64,000 nt of DNA from Sphingobacterium haloxyli. GTDB lineage: Bacteria; Bacteroidota; Bacteroidia; Sphingobacteriales; Sphingobacteriaceae. Below the pieces are notes generated by a model. The model saw only the letters and a list, made by a program, of their open reading frames with translations, did no database searches and was not told the origin of the DNA. Made by a program: the position numbers and the translations under genes. The DNA lies in assembly GCF_002980525.1 (NCBI RefSeq), contig NZ_PVBQ01000007.1:124001-188000 (forward strand), given 5' to 3'. Shown one piece after another: positions 18,460 through 25,105 of this stretch (the stretch's first letter is position 1; each line of letters starts with the position of its first letter).

Positions 18460-18601
18460 TATCTTTTTTTTCCGCAAAAAAAGATAGAAAGAAACTCGTC
18501 GCTTCAAATCTTTGAGGAAAGGGATAGTACTAAGGAGGACTTTCTACAACCTCAAAAATTTGTATGCGACCTGGAAGGTTAAGGGAGGGATTGTGCAAAT
18601 G
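18460..18601 (+). repeat. Dispersed structured repeat, copy A
   Basis: An 11-bp poly-T/poly-A hairpin with CCGC in its loop (18460-18486) is followed by CTCGTCGC, then an imperfect inverted repeat whose outer arms are GTCGC (18498-18502) and GCGAC (18566-18570). Its loop carries GATAGTACTAA and TTTCTACA. A tail at 18577-18601 begins AGGTTAAGGGAGGGA and ends GTGCAAATG. The same order of parts occurs in copy C at 39500-39639. Confidence 0.75.
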
Positions 18602-18626
18602 TATTGCCCCATCCTTAAACGATAAT

Positions 18627-18740
18627 GCCACATCAAAAATTTTGAGATATGTAGAAAACAATATTTTTGCACTATCCACGCATCAAAATTTTTAAGTGGC
18701 GATTTTTTTTGCATACTTTTTTTGAGGTAAAAAAAGTATG
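18627..18740 (-). repeat. Dispersed structured repeat, copy B (inverted)
   Basis: Reading the minus strand: hairpin CATACTTTTTTT and AAAAAAAGTATG (18740-18712), then an imperfect inverted repeat with outer arms GCCAC and GTGGC (18700-18627). The loop holds GGATAGTGCAAAA and TTTTCTACATA, as in copies A and C. It faces copy A so the two share the middle GTGCAAATG region. Confidence 0.7.
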
Positions 18741-18769
18741 AGCCCTGCCACGGCTTGAGTGGCATTTTA

Positions 18770-19429
18770 CTATCTCACTTGCCCATCCAATAAATCAATA
18801 ACCCGTTTCCCATATTCTGCATTTTTTTCCGAATGAGTGACCTGTATGATCGTCATGCCTTCTTCGTTAAGTTGTCTGAAAAGAGCCATGATTTCCTCGC
18901 CTTGTTTAGAGTTGAGGTTGCCTGTTGGTTCGTCCGCCAGCAACAGCTTGGGTGAAGCAGCCAAGGCCCGGGCAATGCCCACGACCTGCTGTTGCCCGCC
19001 GGATAATTGTGCCGGAAATAAATCTTTCTTTCCTACAATTCCGAAACGGTCCAGCATATCGCCTACGATGGCTTTTCTCTCTTTGCCCGATAGATTCTTA
19101 TAAATCAAAGGTGTCTCGATATTTTCGTATACGGTGAGTTCGTCTATCAAGTGATAAGATTGGAAAACGTAGCCCATGTGCGACTGGAACAATGCGGTCC
19201 GCTTCTTTGGTTTTAAAGCCAATACGTCCTCGCCCATAAAATAATAATGTCCCTCGCTGGGTTCATCGAGCAAACCGATAATATTCAGAAGTGTAGATTT
19301 TCCCGAACCCGACGGGCCCATGATGGAAATAAAATCACCTTGTTCAATTTGCAGGTTAATATCCTTCACGACAAAAGAGCGCGTGCCACCTACATTATAC
19401 CATTTAAAAATATGTTCTAATTTTATCAT
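18770..19429 (-). CDS. ABC transporter ATPase, MacB/LolD-like
   Basis: 219 residues, the compact form that works with FtsX-type permeases. Walker A is GPSGSGKST, the signature LSGGQQQ, Walker B LLLADEPTGNL. Two small deviations from its paralogue at 37179 are visible: the signature continues VVGIARAL instead of RVAVARAV, and the D-loop reads NLNS instead of NLDS. It lies 22 bases after the permease gene at 19452 and ends this unit; the permease promoter region at 21921-22029 probably controls both. Confidence 0.9.
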   Translation of the reverse strand: MIKLEHIFKWYNVGGTRSFVVKDINLQIEQGDFISIMGPSGSGKSTLLNIIGLLDEPSEGHYYFMGEDVLALKPKKRTALFQSHMGYVFQSYHLIDELTVYENIETPLIYKNLSGKERKAIVGDMLDRFGIVGKKDLFPAQLSGGQQQVVGIARALAASPKLLLADEPTGNLNSKQGEEIMALFRQLNEEGMTIIQVTHSEKNAEYGKRVIDLLDGQVR

Positions 19430-19451
19430 CTTTGTCGTTTATTCATCATTG

Positions 19452-21890
19452 TTATTCATTTCTTAAACTATCCACTGGATTCGTGCGAGCTGCTCGAATG
19501 GCTTGTGTACTCACCGTGAGCAGTGCGATGAGAATGGAAATTACGCCGGTTAACGCAAATATCCACCAAGACATCTCGATTCGGTAGGTGAAGTCTTCTA
19601 GCCATTTGCTCATGCCCCACCACGCAATAGGAACAGCAATCAAAAGGGCAATGAGAACCAATTTTATAAAATCCCTGCAAAGCATAATGACTATTCCTAT
19701 CACAGACGACCCTAGTACCTTCCGGACACCGATTTCCTTGCTACGCTGTTCTGCCATAAATGCGGCGAGCCCAAATAACCCTAGACAAGCAATGCCAGTT
19801 GCCAACGCGGCAAACGCTAAGCTTAACCTACTCATACGACGCTCCGCTCTATACATAGCATCAAATGCTTCGTCCAAAAATCGATACGAGAAAGCGTATC
19901 CGGACGCTAATGTATTCCAGGAGCTCTCTATCCGAGTAAGTAAAGCCGGAAGGTCAGCGGCTTCAATTTTGAAAGCCGCTTCTACAGGATGATTACCTAA
20001 AAAGAAGCCGAGTGGGGTTACGGGATCGCGGAGCGAATCAAAGTTAAAATCCTTGACCACACCGATAACGTCGAACGATCTCATGCTATTGCCTAGTTGA
20101 AAATGTATTTTTTTGCCGATAGCCTCTTTTTCTGAACCAAAATCAAAGTGGTTTACGGCAGTCTGATTTAAGATGACGGCGGTCGAATCTGCAATGCGCG
20201 CAGACGAAAAGTTACGACCCGCTGTCAATTCTAATTCAAACGTTGGTAAATATTGCTCATCGACGTGCCACGTCTGCATGGATACCGAATTATGGGCAGA
20301 CATAACCGTTTCTTTCGAATAGGGATTATCGTTTCTGCTGGAACTCGATACCGGTAAATAACCGCTGACGGTACCCATTTTAACACCTGGTAGGTTCAAA
20401 ACCTCGTCGCGAAATGCCTTCGCTTGATTTCCTAGAACATGATAGTCGCCGATCAGGAGAATATTCTCCCGTTCATAACCGACTTGTTTACGTTGAATGT
20501 ACTGCAGCTGGGCCGTAATGATAAATGTACCAACAATTAACGTGATGGATATGGCAAATTGAAAAACTACCAAACTGCTTCGGAAGAAACTTTTTCCCGA
20601 ATTAATGACGGACCGTGATTGTATAACTTGTAATGGTCTAAATGCGGACAAATAAGCGGCTGGGTAGTAACCAGCCACCAATCCGACGAAGAGTGTCAGA
20701 AATCCAATCAATGGCAATGACCGGACGTTTATTAAATCATATGCCTTGAATGCTTTACCCGATAACTCGTTAAACAGGGGCAGTGCCAATAGGACAATGC
20801 CTATCGCTACCATGACGCCTCCAAAAGATAGTAGGAGTGACTCTGTCAAAAATTGACCGGCGACACCACTTCTCGATGAACCTAATAGTTTGTGCACGCC
20901 GACGTCCTTCGCCCGGCTTGCTGATCGTGCCGTCGATAAGTTCACAAAATTGACACAAGCGATGAGTAGTATAAACAACGAGATGGCACCGAAAATATAA
21001 ACATACTGTACGCTGCCGTTGGGCTGAAGTTCGCCCATCAAATTGGAACGTAAATGAATATCCTTGATCGGTGTAACATCGTAATAAAACACATTCCCCT
21101 GTGTTCTAAACTCCTCCATACTCGCAATATCCATGAACTGTTTAGCTGCGGGAAGGCAATGCTTGTGCACATATTCCTCCAGATGGTTTTCCAACAGTGA
21201 TCGGTCTGTTGCGTTTCTCAGCAGTATATAGGTGGTGAAGTTATGGGAAAGCAACGAACCCCAGCTTTCATACGATGCATTTTCCATAGCGAACAGGAAA
21301 TCGTAGCTGAAATGGCCGTTTCGCGGCATATCATCGATTACTGCTGTGATCTGATAAACTGTGTTGCCGGCATCATTGGTCTCTAATGTTTTGCCTACCA
21401 CATCCGTTGTGTTGAAGTAGCGTTCGGCGGCCGAGCGGGTTAATACAACGGTATTCGGTGCCGTAAGTGCCCGACGAAGATCACCGTGAAGTGCTTGGTA
21501 GGTGAAAAGATCGAAAAAAGAGGAGTCGGTATGCGCCACGCGAACCTCTTTAATCCAACGATCGCCGTTTTTTATAAGCTTAGCACCGGCAGAGGTATAT
21601 AATCGGACGAAGTCTTCCACGTCTGTATATTCGTCGCGAAGTATCGGTCCCATCATATCGCTTGTTCGGGCCATGTCCAGCTTGCTTTCACCCATATGGA
21701 TATGCGCATTCAGACGAACGATACGTTCCGCTTTGGTATGAAAACGGTCATAACTGAGCTCGTCAAATACGTAAGTAGCAATAAACATAAATCCAGCAAG
21801 CCCGAATGAAAGTCCAATAATATTGAGCATCGAGAACATTCGGTTCTTTGCCAGATTACGGAAAGCAATTTTAAAATAATTTTTGATCAT
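19452..21890 (-). CDS. FtsX-family ABC permease with duplicated MacB-type halves
   Basis: 812 residues from the ATG at 21890 (MIKNYFKIAFRNL); the frame to 21920 adds ten unlikely residues. Layout: TM1 about 20-42, MacB-type periplasmic domain about 45-240, three TM segments about 285-415, a fifth TM near 430-450, a second periplasmic domain to about 660 and a final FtsX block of three TM segments, ending NPVDSLRNE. One chain therefore contains both halves of a MacB-like dimer. It probably works with the ATPase at 18770. It is set apart from the other five by 3 kb but shares the paired palindromic sites upstream. Confidence 0.88.
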   Translation of the reverse strand: MIKNYFKIAFRNLAKNRMFSMLNIIGLSFGLAGFMFIATYVFDELSYDRFHTKAERIVRLNAHIHMGESKLDMARTSDMMGPILRDEYTDVEDFVRLYTSAGAKLIKNGDRWIKEVRVAHTDSSFFDLFTYQALHGDLRRALTAPNTVVLTRSAAERYFNTTDVVGKTLETNDAGNTVYQITAVIDDMPRNGHFSYDFLFAMENASYESWGSLLSHNFTTYILLRNATDRSLLENHLEEYVHKHCLPAAKQFMDIASMEEFRTQGNVFYYDVTPIKDIHLRSNLMGELQPNGSVQYVYIFGAISLFILLIACVNFVNLSTARSASRAKDVGVHKLLGSSRSGVAGQFLTESLLLSFGGVMVAIGIVLLALPLFNELSGKAFKAYDLINVRSLPLIGFLTLFVGLVAGYYPAAYLSAFRPLQVIQSRSVINSGKSFFRSSLVVFQFAISITLIVGTFIITAQLQYIQRKQVGYERENILLIGDYHVLGNQAKAFRDEVLNLPGVKMGTVSGYLPVSSSSRNDNPYSKETVMSAHNSVSMQTWHVDEQYLPTFELELTAGRNFSSARIADSTAVILNQTAVNHFDFGSEKEAIGKKIHFQLGNSMRSFDVIGVVKDFNFDSLRDPVTPLGFFLGNHPVEAAFKIEAADLPALLTRIESSWNTLASGYAFSYRFLDEAFDAMYRAERRMSRLSLAFAALATGIACLGLFGLAAFMAEQRSKEIGVRKVLGSSVIGIVIMLCRDFIKLVLIALLIAVPIAWWGMSKWLEDFTYRIEMSWWIFALTGVISILIALLTVSTQAIRAARTNPVDSLRNE

Positions 21891-21920
21891 CTTTGATTCT
21901 CCATGTCTGTGCTTTATCAA

Positions 21921-21936
21921 AACAATTGCTGAACCA
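21921..21936 (-). promoter_or_regulatory. Sigma-54-like -24/-12 promoter candidate of the distal permease unit
   Basis: Minus strand TGGTTCAGCAATTGTT: the GG and the TTG of TGG-N8-TTG are correctly spaced, but the CAC of the ideal -24 box and the final C of TTGC are missing. It lies 31 bases from the start codon and its GG is 65 bp from the centre of the nearer palindrome at 21991-22008. Weak alone, supported by the same geometry at the tolC and hlyD promoters. Confidence 0.45.
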
Positions 21937-21990
21937 TAAAATCAATATATTGATTTTCAAATGTTTGTCGTGGTATTTTGTAGTGGCCAG

Positions 21991-22029
21991 CTGTTCGATA
22001 TCGGACAGTGGTTGTTCGATGTCGGACAG
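21991..22029 (-). promoter_or_regulatory. Pair of activator sites upstream of the distal permease
   Basis: Two near-palindromes, CTGTTCGATATCGGACAG (21991-22008) and TTGTTCGATGTCGGACAG (22012-22029), centre to centre 21 bp. They match the pairs before hlyD and tolC. Likely enhancer sites for the NtrC-type regulator encoded at 41334. Confidence 0.75.
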
Positions 22030-22042
22030 CTAGAAAACACGA

Positions 22043-23206
22043 CTATATGTTCAATATCCGCCTGTATTCTTGTGCTAGCCGATTCAAACCCTCTTCTAAT
22101 AGCGTTCTCGGGCAAGCAATATTGATGCGGACGAAATGGTCTCCCGCCAGACCATATTTTATTCCCGCCTGCAGCCATAGGTGTTCCTGCTCAAGCAGCC
22201 TATTCGTGATCTCGGATGAAGGTAGGCCCCAGGCAGCACAGTCAAGCCAAACCAAATAGGTTGACTGTAGCGGAATGACACGGAGTTGGGGAAGATGTGT
22301 TCGGCAGAAGTCCCTTAGATATTGATAGTTTTCATATACATATTCTTTTAAACTCGCTAGCCAGTTTTCTCCCTTTTCATAAGCCACGATAAGGCTGTCG
22401 ATGGCAAATATGTTTAACATCGTCATTTCCCATTTCGTTAATACATTCTTTACCATCTTACGGAAAGATTCATTTTCGGTAAAGAAATAAGCGACTTGTA
22501 AGCCCGCTAAGTTAAACGTTTTGGTAGGGGAGGAGAACGTCATGGAGTTTCTGGCGTAAGCATCTCCCAAAGAAGCAAACGGGACATGTTTAAAATCTTC
22601 ATATACCAAATCCGAATGGATTTCGTCTGAAAGCACGACAACATGGTGACGAATGCATATTTCACCAAGCTTTAAGAGCTCATCCCGGGTCCATACGCGG
22701 CCGACAGGATTATGGGGGTTACAAAATAAAAGTACCTTTACGGCCGGATCGGCAGCTTTTTGCTCGAGATCTTCAAAATCAATTTTGTAATTACCATTGT
22801 CGTACAGGAGGTTGTTCTCCACGAGTTCACAGTGGCTTTGTTTAACGGTTATAAAGAAATGATTGTATACCGGAGGTTGTACGATGATTTTGTCACCTTT
22901 AGAAGTTAACGCTTCCACTGCTGCAGCAAGTGCCGGCATGACTCCAGGTGTAGCCACAATCCAGTCATTTCCCAGGTGTAGCGCGTGTCTTTTCTTCCAC
23001 CAATTCGTAATTGCATCATAAAAAGCGGCTGGTGTTTCGGAGTAGCCAAACACGCCATGCGAAGCACGGTTTACTAAGGCTTCAGTTACTTCAGGAGCTG
23101 TCTTAAAATCCATGTCAGCGATCCACATCGGGAGCACGTCAAGTTTGGACCATTTTACACTTCCGGTATTCGATCGATCGATTAATTCGTCAAAGTTATA
23201 TTTCAT
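22043..23206 (-). CDS. PatB/MalY-type pyridoxal-phosphate aminotransferase (putative C-S lyase)
   Basis: 387 residues, aminotransferase class I/II fold. The family mark is the N-terminal region YNFDELIDRSNTGSVKWSK with LPMWIADMDF, typical of MalY/PatB cystathionine beta-lyases. The PLP lysine is in SSPTKTFNLAGLQ, and DEIHSDLVY is the cofactor-binding stretch. Family members cleave cystathionine to homocysteine or act as aminotransferases; which one cannot be told. It is followed by the UAS pair and the permease unit, and I see no functional link to the ABC island. Confidence 0.9.
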   Translation of the reverse strand: MKYNFDELIDRSNTGSVKWSKLDVLPMWIADMDFKTAPEVTEALVNRASHGVFGYSETPAAFYDAITNWWKKRHALHLGNDWIVATPGVMPALAAAVEALTSKGDKIIVQPPVYNHFFITVKQSHCELVENNLLYDNGNYKIDFEDLEQKAADPAVKVLLFCNPHNPVGRVWTRDELLKLGEICIRHHVVVLSDEIHSDLVYEDFKHVPFASLGDAYARNSMTFSSPTKTFNLAGLQVAYFFTENESFRKMVKNVLTKWEMTMLNIFAIDSLIVAYEKGENWLASLKEYVYENYQYLRDFCRTHLPQLRVIPLQSTYLVWLDCAAWGLPSSEITNRLLEQEHLWLQAGIKYGLAGDHFVRINIACPRTLLEEGLNRLAQEYRRILNI

Positions 23207-23269
23207 AGTAATACTCTTTTCGCTGCTGTGTTATACAAACTTAAAGAAAAGGAAGGTTTTTCTTCTTCA

Positions 23270-23289
23270 TTTTTTCCTTGATGAAAAAA
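23270..23289. repeat. Small hairpin with CTTGAT loop
   Basis: TTTTTTC and GAAAAAA around CTTGAT. The reverse complement TTTTTTCATCAAGGAAAAAA resembles the hairpin at 39825-39850, which has the same CATCAAGG loop. Such hairpins are probably dispersed intergenic repeats of this genome. Confidence 0.4.
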
Positions 23290-23682
23290 CGAGGCAAAAA
23301 ACCGAACGAAGCGAGCTCATGGATACCAAAACAAACACAAATCCATAAATCAAGGCTGGATATGGTTTTGCTATTCCCCAACTAAGTTGGAGACATGTCA
23401 GCAGAGCTATTCGATAATACTGGTATATTGCCTTACTCATACTCCGCTAATGCTTCGTCTATAATAGGAGGTGCGTGGGTAGTGTTGGAGAAATCGGTCT
23501 ACCTTGTTACTGTGCGATACTCGGACTCAACACGGACTCACCATGGAGAGAACACGGATTTATCTGCTCTGGTTATCGAAGCATGAGTGAATCATCTGTG
23601 AATAGTTGCCGTGTATAGCCGCATCGTGTTCGGTAGTTGCCTAATACAAGAACGGATAAATAATCTTTTTGTTATAACAGCA

Positions 23683-23870
23683 TTACTCATCCCGCAAACT
23701 GTCCACTGGATTAGTTTTTGCCGCCCGGACAGTTTGAACGATGATCGTTACCAATCTGGTCGTCGTAAAATTTATAATCAAAAAGCTCGTTTGGATACCA
23801 TTGTTTCCATTCTTGTTTCAAATCATGGAGCAATTGATCGGGACGATTCCCACGATATTTTATGGCTAGG
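23683..23870 (-). pseudogene. Decayed FtsX-type permease remnant
   Basis: On the minus strand the piece ending at 23683 reads VRAAKTNPVDSLRDE and stop, the family C-terminus. Upstream, in another frame, about 23870-23762 reads LAIKYRGNRPDQLL, DLKQEWKQWYP and FDYKFYDDQI, which aligns position by position with the last periplasmic segment of the permease at 29919 (EKKWKQ, PFEFRF, DDTI). The whole last FtsX block between the two pieces is missing and at least one frameshift separates them. Further upstream homology is not convincing. Confidence 0.75.
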
Positions 23871-24358
23871 TTTTAATGCGTACCTTATCAGGCCGGTCGT
23901 TAGGATAAGGGCTTTGTAATTCATTAGGCATAGTGGACCGGCAAGTACACTGGCGATGTTAGCGATCGTATGATAGGTGCTTGTCGACAGGATAAAGATA
24001 ACTGTACTCGTAAGCAACGCGCATGTCCTTGGTTTGTACATGTTTGCAAGTGGAACAGTTTGGTTAACAGACACAACGGAGTTGCACATAAAACATTTGA
24101 TGATGCTCGCAACTCGGAGATAAGCTAAAACAGGTGTTGGTCATATTTAAGCCGTTCTTTCAAAAACGTCAACAAGTTGTTCCAAGCGTGAGGCAAGGAT
24201 GGTCACCGCGCCGATTATTTGTAGCATATGGTATGCAGGTTTGATAAACGTGCCTGCAAGTCTGTTTTGCCGGTTTTCCGAAGAATCTGAAAGATAAACT
24301 GGTTTAGCGTTGTTGAAAGCCGTGTTTTTGACTACGCAAATAGTAAAAGACATCCTGT

Positions 24359-24425
24359 AAAGGTTCGTTTTTTCGCCAAAAACTTTTTAGTGGGACCTGA
24401 AAAATTGGCGAAAAAGCGAACCTTT
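24359..24425. repeat. Long palindromic element
   Basis: 21-bp arms, AAAGGTTCGTTTTTTCGCC (with AA) and the complementary GGCGAAAAAGCGAACCTTT, with a single mismatch and a 25-base loop. It lies 64 bases upstream of the gene at 24490, and may be a dispersed repeat or a terminator-like structure; no gene ends just before it. Confidence 0.65.
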
Positions 24426-24489
24426 TGCTTTATTTTCTACTCCATCTTTGTCGTGGAAGTTTGATATATAATATCTAACATATAATAAA

Positions 24490-25098
24490 ATGGCAAAACC
24501 AGTATTTACAAGCAAGGATGCAACCCAGTTGTTGGTCTATGCAGAACAAATTTTTTTAAAGATGACGGAGAACGCCGATCTATTTGCCAATCCGGTTCCG
24601 AATTTAGCGACGTTGGAAATGAGCTTGAACGCCTACCGAGAGGCATATGCAGAGGCCATCTTTCGGGATAAGCGTGCCGTGATTTTGAAAGCACAGCAGG
24701 GTGAAAAGCTCCAAGATGTTATTCGCCGCTTATCACACTATGTGGAGGGTGTTGCAGGTGGTGATGAGGCTATTATCGTGGCGGCAGGATTCCGTCCTTC
24801 CCGATCCAGTCATGTTTCTTTAGGTCGTACACCAAAACCCGAAAACCTCCGTATAGAGCATATACAGGTTGGATCCGGGAAAATTCGCTTACGTGTCAAT
24901 TCATGGCGGCCGGCAAGGCTTTATCAGTACGAATACCGGAAAAAAGGAATGGAGACTTGGGAATACCTAATGCACACGAAATCTACCCTCGAATTGGGCC
25001 ATCTCGATATGCTGGAGCAATACGAATTCCGGGTGTCGTATATAGGAAGCGACGTCATGCTGAACTATAGTGATATCGTCACGGCGTGGGTGATTTGA
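24490..25098 (+). CDS. Conserved hypothetical protein with fibronectin-III-like C-terminus
   Basis: 202 residues, no signal peptide or membrane segment. The first ~95 residues are helical (AEQIFLKMTENADLF, ATLEMSLNAYREAY). The rest (about 115-202) has the strand pattern of an FN3 domain, with YQYEYRKKGMETWEYL and YEFRVSYIGSD resembling the C' to F strands. Proteins of this arrangement occur in Bacteroidota, but no function is known to me. It is read against the leftward permease operon and ends 7 bases from the last permease stop. It is the only intact gene in a repeat-rich gap. Confidence 0.7.
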   Translation: MAKPVFTSKDATQLLVYAEQIFLKMTENADLFANPVPNLATLEMSLNAYREAYAEAIFRDKRAVILKAQQGEKLQDVIRRLSHYVEGVAGGDEAIIVAAGFRPSRSSHVSLGRTPKPENLRIEHIQVGSGKIRLRVNSWRPARLYQYEYRKKGMETWEYLMHTKSTLELGHLDMLEQYEFRVSYIGSDVMLNYSDIVTAWVI

Positions 25099-25105
25099 GG
25101 GAGGA

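Larger units (their letters stand above)
18434..18769. other. Gene-free stretch made of inverted repeat copies
   Basis: No convincing gene. The interval from 18460 to 18740 is nearly filled by two copies of a structured repeat in opposite orientation, described as separate entries. A 73-residue frame at 18544-18765 reads through the repeat and has no protein character. Confidence 0.7.
23207..24489. other. 1.28-kb stretch with repeats and a decayed permease
   Basis: No intact gene found. It contains an AT hairpin with a TTGATG-type loop (about 23270-23289), fragments of a decayed FtsX permease (23683-23870), and a 21-bp-arm palindrome (24359-24425). Short frames in the rest, including 68 to 102 residue ones, show no protein features. 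Sequence from 23360 to 23680 and from 23940 to 24355 is unassigned. Confidence 0.6.

Noticed and set aside
18544-18765. 73-residue frame on the minus strand
   Set aside because: It runs through the two inverted repeat copies and has no protein-like composition.
23395-23586. Frame of 63 residues on the plus strand
   Set aside because: No motif, no start signal, lies in the decayed region; treated as noise.
24147-24353. 68-residue frame on the minus strand before the long palindrome
   Set aside because: No recognisable motif and a decayed surrounding; too little to call a gene.
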